Assembly: GCF_015711475.1 (NCBI RefSeq)
Contig: NZ_CP065027.1
Location: forward strand, 1,798,001 to 1,862,000
Length of the DNA stretch: 64,000 nt
Source: Actinomyces trachealis
GTDB lineage: Bacteria > Actinomycetota > Actinomycetes > Actinomycetales > Actinomycetaceae
Reading direction: 5' to 3'
The notes beneath the pieces are model-generated. The model was not told where the DNA came from. It made no database searches and saw only the letters and a program-made list of their open reading frames with translations. Position 1 is the first letter of the stretch. The number at the start of each line of letters is the position of its first letter. Below are positions 56,274 through 64,000 of the stretch, one piece after another. A program made the translations under genes and the position numbers.

Positions 56274-57773
56274 TCAGTCACCTTCTAGGCGCAGCAGGTC
56301 GTCCAGAGTCTCAGGGCGCAGCAGCCAGCCCTGCTCACCGTCCGCCACCCAGGCCACGCCTGGGCGCGTGAACAAGTTGTAGTTGTTGGCCATGGAGCGC
56401 CCGTAGGCACCTACCGCGGGCACTGCCAGCACGTCCCCTACCTTGAGGTCGGCGGGCAGGTCCACGTCCCGCACCACGACGTCGCCGCTCTCGCAGTGCT
56501 TGCCGACCACACGGGCGCGCACCACCCCGGAGTCGGCGTCGGGTAGGCGGTTGGCCAGCAAGGCCGTGTAGGCGGCGTTGTACAAGGCCGGGCGGAGGTT
56601 GTCGCTCATGCCGCCGTCCACGCTCACGTACAGGCGGCTGGCCCCCTCCCCCAGCTGAACGGTCTTGAGCCCCATGACGGTGTAGAGCATCACGGCGGTG
56701 GGGCCGACGACGCTGCGGCCCGGTTCTACAGAGACGTGCGGGATGGCGTCGCCCAGCTCTGTGCAGGTGGTGCGCACGACGTCGGCCAGGGTACGGGCCA
56801 CCTGCGCAGCGCTGGGGGGCACGGGGTCAGCCTTGGTGTAGGCGATGCCGGGGCCACCGCCCAGGTCCACCTCAGGGCAGAGCCAACCGGTAGCCCGCGC
56901 GAGCTCGTGGCGCAGCTTCAACACGATCTGGGCGGCCTCACGGAAACCGTCCAGGGAAAAGATCTGGGAGCCGATGTGCGAGTGCAGGCCGTGCAGCTCC
57001 AACTCGGGGGTGGCGATGACCTGCTCACAGACGGCGTACGCCTCACCGCTGGCGATCGAGATTCCGAACTTCTGGTCCTCATGGGCGGTGGCAATGAACT
57101 CATGGCCGCCCGCGTGTACGCCCGTGGTCAGGCGCACCATCACCTGCCCCGGTTCGTCCGGCCCGTAAATACCTTCCTGGCGCAGCGAGCGGACAGCTGC
57201 GACGGCGTGGTCAACCTCGGCGGCGGAGTCCAAGACCACATGCCCCAGGCGGTGCTGCAAGGCCACACGCAGTTCAGCCTCCGTCTTGCCGTTGCCGTGT
57301 AGGCCCAGGCGGGAGGCGTGGTTGGTAGCGGCGTCATCCCCACCCACCTGGGCGAGGGCTGCTAGGCCGACGGCGAGCTCGCAACGACTGGCGGTGTCGA
57401 TACCCATGCCCTCGGACAGGACGGTGCGGGCCACACGGGTGGTCAGGAAGGCCTTGCCTGCGTAGAAGGCTTCGCCGCCATTCATGCCGTACTGGGGCCA
57501 GAACTCTTCGGCCATAGCGGCGGACCAGGCGGCAGCGCGACTGCGCAGGTCGGCCTCATCCAGGACGAAAACTGGGGTGGGGGCCTGTGCGATCACCTGG
57601 GCGAGGGTGCGTCCCCCCAGGGTGAGGGCGCCGTCGTCGCTGCGGCGGACGGTGGTGGGCCACAGGTCGGGGCGCTCGGAAGGCTCGGGGGCGGTGAGGG
57701 TCCCCAGGGGCGCTTCACCATTGGGGGCCGCGCCCGGCTGTCCTGGGGCGCTGAGAGGCGTTGTCGAAGACAC
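56274..57773 (-). CDS. lysA: Diaminopimelate decarboxylase
   Basis: 499 residues from a GTG at 57773, four bases after the argS stop; longer frames are rejected because they overlap argS. The PLP lysine is K107 in EAFYAGKAFL. The substrate loop HSHIGSQIF, the glycine loop DLGGGPGIAYT and the C-terminal KHCESGDVVVRDVDLP are intact. It makes lysine from meso-diaminopimelate. An N-terminal extension of about 45 residues precedes the catalytic domain. Confidence 0.96.
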   Translation of the reverse strand: MSSTTPLSAPGQPGAAPNGEAPLGTLTAPEPSERPDLWPTTVRRSDDGALTLGGRTLAQVIAQAPTPVFVLDEADLRSRAAAWSAAMAEEFWPQYGMNGGEAFYAGKAFLTTRVARTVLSEGMGIDTASRCELAVGLAALAQVGGDDAATNHASRLGLHGNGKTEAELRVALQHRLGHVVLDSAAEVDHAVAAVRSLRQEGIYGPDEPGQVMVRLTTGVHAGGHEFIATAHEDQKFGISIASGEAYAVCEQVIATPELELHGLHSHIGSQIFSLDGFREAAQIVLKLRHELARATGWLCPEVDLGGGPGIAYTKADPVPPSAAQVARTLADVVRTTCTELGDAIPHVSVEPGRSVVGPTAVMLYTVMGLKTVQLGEGASRLYVSVDGGMSDNLRPALYNAAYTALLANRLPDADSGVVRARVVGKHCESGDVVVRDVDLPADLKVGDVLAVPAVGAYGRSMANNYNLFTRPGVAWVADGEQGWLLRPETLDDLLRLEGD

Positions 57774-57777
57774 GGCT

Positions 57778-59454
57778 TCACATCCTCTCCGGGGCGCTGA
57801 CTCCCAGCAGCCCCAGGCCGTTGGCCAGCACCTGGCTGACCGCATCGTTGAGCCACAGGCGGGCCACGTGACCGGCGTCCACGGCGTCGTCCCCGCGTGG
57901 GGTCACGCGGGTGGCGGCGTACCAGGTGTGGTAGGCGGCGGCCAGATCCTCCAGGTAGCGGGCCACCCGGTGCTGCTCGCGCATCTCGGCTGCCTGGGCG
58001 ACGATGGCGGGGAAGCGGGCCAACACCCCTAGCAGTTCAGAATCGGTCGGGGTGTCCAAGGCGGCGGGGTCGAAGTCCGCCTCCCGGCTGACCCCGTGCT
58101 CGGCGGCGTTGCGCGCCACATTGCGGGTGCGGGCGTGGGCGTACTGCACGTAGTAAACGGGGTTCTCATTGTTGGCGGAGGCCAGAACGTCCAGGTCGAT
58201 GTCAATCATGGAGTCCATGGACACGCGCGCCAGGGCGTACCGGGCCGCGTCCACCCCGACGGCGGAGACCAGGTCCTCCAGGGTCACGATGGTTCCGGCC
58301 CGCTTGGACATGCGCACGGGCTCGCCGTCCTTGACGAGGTTGACCAGCTGGCCGATGAGGATCTGCATGTTGACGCCGGGTTCGTCGCCGAAGGCGGCGC
58401 ACATGGCCATCATGCGCCCGATGTAGCCGTGATGGTCCGCGCCCAGCAGATAGATGGCGCAGTCGGCGCCGCGCGAGCGCTTGTCCAGGTAGTAGGCAAC
58501 GTCGGCGGCGAAGTAGGCGGCTTGGCCGTCGGATTTGATGAGGACGCGGTCCTTGTCGTCCCCGAAGTCGGTGGTGCGCAGCCAGGTAGCGCCGTCACGC
58601 TCCTCGATCATGCCGCGCTCGCGCAGCTTGCCGATGGCCTTGGTGACGGCGCCGGAGGAGTGCAGGGAGTCCTCGTGGAAGAAGACGTCGAAGTCGGAGT
58701 GGAAGGCGTGTAGCTCGGCCTTGATGGAAGCGAACATGAGGTCGACCCCGCGGGCGCGGAAGACCTCGGTGGCTTCAACGTCGGGCAGGGTGGCGGGCTC
58801 GGGGCGGGCGGCCGTGAGCTCGTCGGCGGTGACGGTGGCGGCGATCTCGGCGATGTAGGTGCCGCCGTAGCCATCCTCGGGGGTGTCCTCGCCGCGGGCG
58901 GCCGCGAGGAGGGACCGGGCGAAGCGGTCGATCTGGGTGCCGTGGTCGTTGAAGTAGTACTCGCGGGTTACCTGGGCCCCGCAGGCGGTGAGGATGCGGG
59001 CCAGCGAGTCGCCGACGGCGGCCCAGCGGGCCCCGCCGAGGTGGACGGGGCCGGTGGGGTTGGCGGAGACGTACTCCAGGTTCACGTGCTGCCCGGCCAG
59101 GGAGCTGTTGCAGCCGTATCCCTGCCCGGCTTGCAGGATGGTGCGGGCCAGCTCCCCAGCAGAGGCGGCGTCGAGTCGGATGTTGAGGAAGCCGGGCCCG
59201 GCTACCTCCACGGAGGCGACGCCGTCGACCTGCGCCAGGCGGTCCACCAGGGTCTCGGCCAGGGCGCGCGGGCTGGTGCCCGCCTTCTTGGCGAGCTGCA
59301 TGGCCACGTTGGTGGCCCAGTCGCCGTGCGCACGCGAGCGCGGGCGCTCAACCTTGGGCAGGGGCACCTCCTCGACGGGGAGATTAAGGGTGCCGTCGCC
59401 AGCGGCGACGAGAAGGACGGTGCGGATCGCGTTGGCGAGCTCTTCGGGGGTCAC
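57778..59454 (-). CDS. argS: Arginyl-tRNA synthetase
   Basis: 558 residues from a GTG at 59454; upstream frame codons are low-complexity Pro/Leu and noncoding. Class I motifs: HIGH-type [19 protein letters not shown] and KMSKS-type [16 protein letters not shown]. The N-terminal Add1 domain ([18 protein letters not shown]) and anticodon-binding C-terminal domain ([19 protein letters not shown]) are complete. It is transcribed toward lysA; the tRNA-Arg(CCG) gene lies about 640 bases upstream. Confidence 0.96.
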   Translation of the reverse strand: MTPEELANAIRTVLLVAAGDGTLNLPVEEVPLPKVERPRSRAHGDWATNVAMQLAKKAGTSPRALAETLVDRLAQVDGVASVEVAGPGFLNIRLDAASAGELARTILQAGQGYGCNSSLAGQHVNLEYVSANPTGPVHLGGARWAAVGDSLARILTACGAQVTREYYFNDHGTQIDRFARSLLAAARGEDTPEDGYGGTYIAEIAATVTADELTAARPEPATLPDVEATEVFRARGVDLMFASIKAELHAFHSDFDVFFHEDSLHSSGAVTKAIGKLRERGMIEERDGATWLRTTDFGDDKDRVLIKSDGQAAYFAADVAYYLDKRSRGADCAIYLLGADHHGYIGRMMAMCAAFGDEPGVNMQILIGQLVNLVKDGEPVRMSKRAGTIVTLEDLVSAVGVDAARYALARVSMDSMIDIDLDVLASANNENPVYYVQYAHARTRNVARNAAEHGVSREADFDPAALDTPTDSELLGVLARFPAIVAQAAEMREQHRVARYLEDLAAAYHTWYAATRVTPRGDDAVDAGHVARLWLNDAVSQVLANGLGLLGVSAPERM

Positions 59455-59572
59455 GGGGGACAGGGTAGCGGAGGGGCCCGACAGGTATCGGAGGGTGTCC
59501 GGGGTGGGGGGTGGGGGGAGGCAACGCAGGCCAACAAGCCTGCCAGTGAGGGGCGCTTCTGCACCCCTCACC

Positions 59573-59600
59573 ATCTTCCCCGCTTGCGCGGGGATGATCC
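59573..59600 (+). CRISPR. Solitary type I-E-like CRISPR repeat
   Basis: A 28-base sequence beginning ATCTTCCCCGC, with loop TTGC, then GCGGGGATGATCC. It has the exact palindromic core (CCCCGC/GCGGGG) and flanks of actinobacterial type I-E repeats. No second copy lies within the next 100 bases and no cas gene is present, so it is an isolated repeat, not an array. Confidence 0.6.
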
Positions 59601-59656
59601 CTCAGACGAGTTTCGGGGCTTTAGTACAATGGGGAGGCATCTAGAGGAGCTCGATC

Positions 59657-59947
59657 ATGGCCCGTACCGCCACCATTGCCCGCGTCGCGGAGGCCGACGT
59701 CCGGAAACGGGTCGCACTCAGACGTAGCCGCCCTGGCAGTAAGGCCGAGCGCGAGCTGCGCGTGGCCGAGGCGATCTACAGCGTCGAGATGGAGGGCTTG
59801 CCGGTGTCGGTCGCCAGCCGCCAGGACGCCCGGGAGTACGTCGTCGGCCGCATCGACTCTGACGAGCTGGTGGCTCCGTGCGCGCGCACGCTATGGCCTC
59901 GCCTGAGTTCGTCGCCCCGTATCTCGATCCCGAAACGGGCGTGCTGA
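59657..59947 (+). pseudogene. VbhA-like antitoxin with frameshift
   Basis: Residues 1-72 match VbhA-type antitoxins that hold Fic toxins inactive: RELRVAEAIYSVEMEGLPVS followed by DAREYVVGRIDSDELVA. The natural ending RARARYGLA with stop at 59904-59906 is in another frame. One extra C at about 59876 explains it, so the frame runs on to 59947. Preceded by GAGGAG and by a TACAAT hexamer at 59625-59630. The antitoxin core may still fold. Confidence 0.68.
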
Positions 59948-60096
59948 GGAACCATGTCGGCGCGCGCAGCTCACCCGCGACGTCGGCTGGCAGGTCGACT
60001 GGCGCGCGGTGCGCGGCGCCACCAACGACCAGGCCAGAGACCCCGTGTTGGCAACCTGCGCCCCGACGCTGGTAGAGTCCTGCCCCGGGCCCCGGT
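59892..60096 (+). pseudogene. Fic toxin remnant with internal deletion
   Basis: An ATG overlapping the ancestral antitoxin stop starts SPEFVAPYLDPETGVLRNHVGAR, the usual N-terminus of VbhT-like Fic proteins. The next readable piece, in another frame, is LTRDVGWQVDWRAVRGATND to CAPTLVES, a Fic C-terminus. The catalytic HPFxxGNG region between them is missing, so the toxin is dead. The frame reaches a TAG inside the 5' end of the tRNA gene. Confidence 0.65.
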
Positions 60097-60164
60097 AGCT
60101 CAGTGGATAGAGCGTCTGCCTCCGGAGCAGAAGGTCGCAGGTTCGAATCCTGTCCGGGGCACCA
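60089..60164 (+). tRNA. tRNA-Arg (anticodon CCG)
   Basis: Cloverleaf: acceptor GCCCCGG (60089-60095) pairs with CCGGGGC (60154-60160). The D-arm is AGCTCAGTGGATAGAGC. The anticodon stem TCTGC/GCAGA has loop CTCCGGA with anticodon CCG, and the T-arm contains GGTTCGAATCC. Discriminator A and CCA are encoded (60161-60164). Reads CGG codons. Confidence 0.95.
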
Positions 60165-60177
60165 GACGTAAACCAGA

Positions 60178-60220
60178 CGTCAAGTGGGCCGGACTCCCCG
60201 GGAGTCCGGCCCACTTGACG
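60178..60220. terminator. Hairpin after tRNA-Arg
   Basis: A near-perfect palindrome, arms 60178-60198 and 60200-60220 (21 bp), 13 bases past the tRNA CCA and 37 bases past the stop of the convergent phosphodiesterase gene. Likely a bidirectional terminator. Confidence 0.75.
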
Positions 60221-60257
60221 CACCAATGAGAAAAACGGTGCCACAGATCTACTCAGA

Positions 60258-61046
60258 TCAGGCCCGCTCCGTCCGCCCCATGACCTCCAAGGCCACCGTA
60301 GGCACGTCCGTAATCAGTGCATCCACGTTTAGGGCCGCCAGTCGTTCCATCTCCGCCGGGTCATCCACAGTCCACACGTGTACCTCCAGCCCATAACGGT
60401 GCGCGGCAGCCACAAAACGTTCCGTCACCACCGGGATACCCCGGTGCGCGGTCGGCACTTGCACACAGTCCACCTTGGAACGACTCTGCACCCAGCTCCA
60501 GCGGGTACGCGGCAGCGGCAGACCCCACTCAGCACGCAGCAGCAGACCGGCCACATCACTGGTGCCCACCGACGTCGTCGCCCGCTGCTCCTGACGGCGC
60601 AGCACCGCGAGGCGCCGCGCGGAGAAGGAGGCAAAACGCACCCGCTCCAGGGCCCCGGCCACCCGCACCACCTGCAGGGCAGGCTGCACCACCTCGGAAA
60701 CTTTCAAGTCGATGTTCAGGTGCAGGTCTGGAAAGGCATACAGCACGTCATCCAAACGTACGGGCGGGCGCCCATCCCCCACGTCTTGGCGGGAGACCTC
60801 CCGCCAGGTCTGCTGGCCGATCAGCACTGGCTGGTCGGAGACGCGCTGGAAACTTGGGTCATGCCAAAGGATGACCACGCCGTCGCTAGTAACGTGCAAG
60901 TCCGTCTCCATCCACCGCAGTCCCAGAGCAACAGTGTGCTCCACTGCGGCCCAGGTGTTCTCCGGGGCCTCTTTCCCACCGCCCCGGTGAGCCACCACCT
61001 CAGGCGCCCTGGACTTACGCCCTCGCGGGCGTCCCTTATGCAGCAT
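60258..61046 (-). CDS. Glycerophosphodiester phosphodiesterase
   Basis: 262 residues. GDPD motifs: VVAHRGGGKEAPENTWAAVEH, the metal-binding ETDLHVTSDGVVILWHDP, and the C-terminal LEVHVWTVDDPAEMERLAAL. It hydrolyses glycerophosphodiesters to glycerol 3-phosphate and an alcohol. It has no signal peptide, so it acts in the cytoplasm. Ends near the hairpin that follows the tRNA. Confidence 0.9.
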   Translation of the reverse strand: MLHKGRPRGRKSRAPEVVAHRGGGKEAPENTWAAVEHTVALGLRWMETDLHVTSDGVVILWHDPSFQRVSDQPVLIGQQTWREVSRQDVGDGRPPVRLDDVLYAFPDLHLNIDLKVSEVVQPALQVVRVAGALERVRFASFSARRLAVLRRQEQRATTSVGTSDVAGLLLRAEWGLPLPRTRWSWVQSRSKVDCVQVPTAHRGIPVVTERFVAAAHRYGLEVHVWTVDDPAEMERLAALNVDALITDVPTVALEVMGRTERA

Positions 61047-61061
61047 CTCTGGCTCCTGGCG

Positions 61062-62861
61062 TCACTTACAGTCAGAGGACAACTCTACGGCGCCCTGGTC
61101 CTTGAGCCACTGCGAGGGCTCAATGGCCGAGGACTCCTCCCAGTTGTCAGCAGTACGCACCTCAAAGTGCAGGTGGGGTCCGGTGGACTGACCGGTAGAG
61201 CCCACACCAGCGATGAGCTGGCCAGCCTGAACCTTGTCACCAGTCTTAACGTAGATACCGTCCTGGTACATGTGCAGGTAACGGGTGAACCAGACCTTCC
61301 CGTTGATCTCGTGGCGGATCGTCACCTCACCCATGCCCCCGTCAACTCCGGCCATAGTCACGGTGCCAGCGGCAACCGCGTAGATCGGGGTGCCCACGCC
61401 TGCAGCCCAGTCCTGCCCAGCGTGCAGGCGAACGTAACCGAGGGTGGGGTGCAGACGGTAGCCGAAGGGAGAGGACACCGTGTAGCTGCCCGCAATCATC
61501 GGCATGTAGACGCTCGGCGGCTTGATGAAGGCCGCAGCCTCACCTGAGGCCCCCAGCTTGACCGCGCAGCTCTGTGAAGCATTGGCGTAGGCCTCTTTGA
61601 TGCGCGCCAGGGTGGCGGCGTCGGGCACGTTGTTCAAGCCAGCGTTGGGGATCACGTCGGCGTCGGCGTCAGTGCCGACGATAGGCGCAGCCAAGGAAGA
61701 GCCGGTCGCTTGTTGAGAGGCCTGCAGTGCTGCTGGATCCTCGGAACGTGGGGCTGCAAAACTGGTGATGTCCGGGACCTTGCCGGTCAGTGGGATCACG
61801 ATGGTGAGAATCGCCAGGACAGCCAAGACGGAGGCGCGCCCCAGGGTGCCGATCCGTGTGCGCTGGGTTCCGGCAGGGCCTGCGCTGCCACTGCGGGAGG
61901 TGCGCTCCGAGCCACGGCGCGGACGGTAGCTGCGAGGCAAGGACTCCTCGCCCGATGCCGCAGCGTCCTGTGCAGCACCGGGAAGGTCTAGCTCCTCGGT
62001 GCTGTCATCAAGGTGGTCAGCCCAGCCGGGACGTGAACCGGCCTTAGCTGCGGCGGCGCGGGCAGTCGCACCGGCTACCAGCTCTCGCGAGTTGATGATC
62101 GTGGTCGTGTCAAGGTTGCCGTCATCAGGTAGGCGGGCGGCGATCTTGGAGGCGAGTTCGGGAGGCAGGGCATTGGGCTTGCGCACAGAGCGCCGCGCTG
62201 AGGCGGGGCGCCCCCGCCCCGCCCCCTGGCGCTCACCGGAAGATTTGCTGGCCTCCGCCACTTTGGCTGCCTTCCCCGCAGCGGCCTGCTGCACTGGCTT
62301 GGCGGGTCTGCCCTTGCCTGGTTCCCTGCCTGGTTCCTTGCCCGCAGGCCTTGCGGAGGGCTCCTTGGCTGCGGCATCCGCCTTCCCCGCCTGCGCTTCC
62401 GAAGTCGCTTTTGCTGGCTGCCGCGGGCGGCTTGGTTTAGAAGGCTTGGCGGGAGTACGGGAGCCAGCCGGGGTGGTGGCCGTGTCTGGCACAACAAATC
62501 GCCCGGGGTCCTTCACCTGCGGGGCCCTGACGGTGTCCGCGTCAGCGGCGACGTCGTGGCGCGCAGCCTCCTGCTCCAGCTCCTTTACAGCTGCAGCTGC
62601 GCCAGCGCGGGCGATAGAGGCGGTGGTGCGGTTGGCGGTGGTTGCGTCCGCCGTCGTGTCCTCAGCCTTGGCATCAACAGTGGAGTCCTCCAGCCGCTGG
62701 CCGCCCGCCTGCGCCCGTCCGGCGCGTAGCCTGCGCAAATCCGGACGACGCCGTGCAGCAGCCGCGAGCGCCTCAGCTTCCGCCTCCTGGCGGAGGGCAG
62801 CCTGGGCGGCGGCACGCTCAGCTTCTCGACGCTGGCGCCGGGTCATTGGCTTGTCGGACAC
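61062..62861 (-). CDS. Membrane-anchored M23 peptidase
   Basis: 599 residues from a GTG at 62861, with GGAG twelve bases upstream; an ATG nine codons earlier is possible. The N-terminal 330 residues are cytoplasmic and low-complexity (Ala/Arg/Lys/Pro, e.g. TRRQRREAERAAAQAAL). One helix (RASVLAVLAILTIVIPLTG) then anchors an exported C-terminus with an M23 peptidase domain: zinc ligands in LHAGQDWAAGVG, YLHMYQDG and HLHFEV. It probably cleaves peptidoglycan cross-links or activates other hydrolases at the septum. Its neighbour is a GDPD gene. Confidence 0.88.
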   Translation of the reverse strand: MSDKPMTRRQRREAERAAAQAALRQEAEAEALAAAARRRPDLRRLRAGRAQAGGQRLEDSTVDAKAEDTTADATTANRTTASIARAGAAAAVKELEQEAARHDVAADADTVRAPQVKDPGRFVVPDTATTPAGSRTPAKPSKPSRPRQPAKATSEAQAGKADAAAKEPSARPAGKEPGREPGKGRPAKPVQQAAAGKAAKVAEASKSSGERQGAGRGRPASARRSVRKPNALPPELASKIAARLPDDGNLDTTTIINSRELVAGATARAAAAKAGSRPGWADHLDDSTEELDLPGAAQDAAASGEESLPRSYRPRRGSERTSRSGSAGPAGTQRTRIGTLGRASVLAVLAILTIVIPLTGKVPDITSFAAPRSEDPAALQASQQATGSSLAAPIVGTDADADVIPNAGLNNVPDAATLARIKEAYANASQSCAVKLGASGEAAAFIKPPSVYMPMIAGSYTVSSPFGYRLHPTLGYVRLHAGQDWAAGVGTPIYAVAAGTVTMAGVDGGMGEVTIRHEINGKVWFTRYLHMYQDGIYVKTGDKVQAGQLIAGVGSTGQSTGPHLHFEVRTADNWEESSAIEPSQWLKDQGAVELSSDCK

Positions 62862-63017
62862 GCTGCGAGTTCTCCGGATCAAGGTCACTGTATCGGCGCG
62901 GTCACCAAGGGCCGCTGGGGGTTGACACTAGTTAGCGTGGCGGGACCACGCCAGGACTTCGGTCACATTAACCCCAGACACCCACTCTTTCACATTTGCC
63001 ACACAATCGGCTTCTAG

Positions 63018-64000
63018 CTAGAGCAGGTCGCGGCGCTGGTGCTCCTCACGCTGCATCTCATCGTAGACCTCCCCCACAAGCTCCTCGATGATGTCCTCCA
63101 AGAACACCACCCCCAACAAACCGCCGGAAGGAGCCTCCACCCAGCCCAGATGCGCGCCGGTGCGCTGCATGGCAAGCAGCGCATCCTCCACCTCGTCGTC
63201 GGGTCGCACGCGCACCATCTGACGCAGCAGGCCCGTGGGGACTGGCTCATAGCGTTGGGCGGCGTCGGCGTAGAGGACGTCCTTGAGGTGGAGGTAGCCG
63301 CTGACTTCTCCAGTGTCGTCAACAGTGGGGAAACGGGAGAAGCCGGTGGTGGCCACGGCATGCTCCACGTCCGCAGGGGTGGAGTCAGCTGGGAGCGTGA
63401 CCAGTTCGGCAACCGGCACCATGACGCTGCCAGCGGTCTCCTCAGAGAACTCCAGGGCGGTGGACAGCAGGCCGGTCTCGTCCTCCAGCACACCCTCGGC
63501 GGTGGAGCGTTCCACGATAGCCGCCACCTCGGCGGCGTTGAAGGAGGCGGGCACCTCGTCACGTGGTTCCACACCGAACAGGCGCAGGGTGGTGTTGGCC
63601 AGGCCGTTGAGCACAAAGATGACAGGCCGTAGCAGGTGCGACAGGCCCACCAGGGGCGGTGCGAGCCAGCGCACGGCTGTTTCTGGGGAGGCGATGGATA
63701 TGTTCTTGGGCACCATCTCCCCAGCCACCACATGCATAAGGACCACCAGCACCAAGGCCAGGACCACGGCGATGCCGTGCGCGCTGGCAGTGCCGAACCC
63801 AACTGCCGCCACGGCGGGCTGGAGCAGGCGGGCGACAGCAGATTCAGCCACCATGCCCAAACCGGTGGAGCAGACAGTCACGCCCAGCTGGGCGGTGGCG
63901 AGCATGGAGGAAACGTGTTGGAGTGCCCACAGGGCGGTCTGGGCGCGCTTGTCGCCGTCTTCCGCGAGGGGCTCCAGCCGGGCCCGGCGCGAAGAGGTGA
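63018..64000 (-). CDS. CNNM/CorC-type CBS-domain membrane protein (5' end cut off)
   Basis: The 3' 327 codons are present; the frame is open to the window edge. It has a DUF21/CNNM membrane domain (ATAQLGVTVCSTGLGMVAES, VLALVLVVLMHVVAGEMVPKNIS, where EMVPKN is typical). Two CBS domains follow (GSVMVPVAELVTLPADST; VRVRPDDEVEDALLAMQRTG) and the end is EDIIEELVGEVYDE. Members are Mg/Co efflux or transport proteins; older names call them hemolysins. The C-terminal CorC_HlyC domain is missing after the CBS pair. Confidence 0.85.
   Translation of the reverse strand, partial: TSSRRARLEPLAEDGDKRAQTALWALQHVSSMLATAQLGVTVCSTGLGMVAESAVARLLQPAVAAVGFGTASAHGIAVVLALVLVVLMHVVAGEMVPKNISIASPETAVRWLAPPLVGLSHLLRPVIFVLNGLANTTLRLFGVEPRDEVPASFNAAEVAAIVERSTAEGVLEDETGLLSTALEFSEETAGSVMVPVAELVTLPADSTPADVEHAVATTGFSRFPTVDDTGEVSGYLHLKDVLYADAAQRYEPVPTGLLRQMVRVRPDDEVEDALLAMQRTGAHLGWVEAPSGGLLGVVFLEDIIEELVGEVYDEMQREEHQRRDLL

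Noticed and set aside
59546-59571. Hairpin just before the solitary repeat as a CRISPR leader
   Set aside because: It is only an 8-bp stem with no AT-rich leader character and no further repeats.
60089-60220. tRNA-Arg as an integration (att) site with a duplicated 3' end
   Set aside because: No second copy of the tRNA 3' end and no integrase are visible in the window.

Overview
The window is a high-GC chromosomal segment from an actinobacterium. The closest fit is the Actinomyces/Schaalia group. This rests on actinobacterial marker genes (start of nucS, DUF3017, DUF6350, a DivIVA-like coiled-coil protein, NAD-type mdh, the argS-lysA-hom-thrB-rho-rpmE-prfA-prmC order), frequent GTG starts, ATGA/GTGA stop-start overlaps and the secreted GH84 glycosidase. 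The species is not identifiable from the sequence alone.

Layout. 1-6.5 kb: start of nucS, a YbbN-like thioredoxin/TPR protein, a lipoprotein and membrane-protein pair, a DivIVA-like coiled-coil protein and two small hypotheticals. 6.5-9.9 kb: a complete sugar ABC importer (binding lipoprotein and two permeases, no ATPase). 10-22 kb: a central-metabolism block read leftward (sucC, sucD, DUF6350, purH, DUF3017, mdh). It is interrupted by a dicarboxylate-type symporter, a graveyard of decayed transposases with an MFS-transporter stub, and a chimeric relic of an ABC exporter where purN usually lies. 22-29.3 kb: a tandem-fused phosphofructokinase, a large secreted GH84 beta-N-acetylglucosaminidase and a nitroreductase. 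29.3-34.5 kb: pcrA/uvrD and a second, longer relic of the same ABC-exporter family. 34.5-38.1 kb: a divergent cluster of two DUF5692-like membrane paralogues around a Tat-signal SRPBCC-like protein. 38-45 kb: AlkD-like repair protein, fructosamine-kinase-like protein, then prmC, prfA, rpmE, a small membrane protein and rho. 45-51 kb: a permease/TIGR03943 pair, a PAS-domain protein, thrB and hom. 51-56 kb: a decayed P-loop ATPase and an intact ECF importer (YkoE/YkoD/YkoC type) preceded by a possible DtxR/IdeR box. 56-60 kb: lysA, argS, one isolated type I-E-like CRISPR repeat, a broken VbhA/Fic module and tRNA-Arg(CCG). 60-64 kb: glycerophosphodiester phosphodiesterase, an M23 peptidase and a truncated CNNM/CorC-type protein.

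The recurring theme is conserved actinobacterial operons split by transferred cassettes, most of which are now decaying. The intact additions are the ECF importer, the GH84 enzyme, the symporter and the DUF5692 cluster. The DUF5692/SRPBCC cluster is the best candidate for an undescribed system. Frameshifts and deletions were found by reading alternative frames by eye; no alignment was run.
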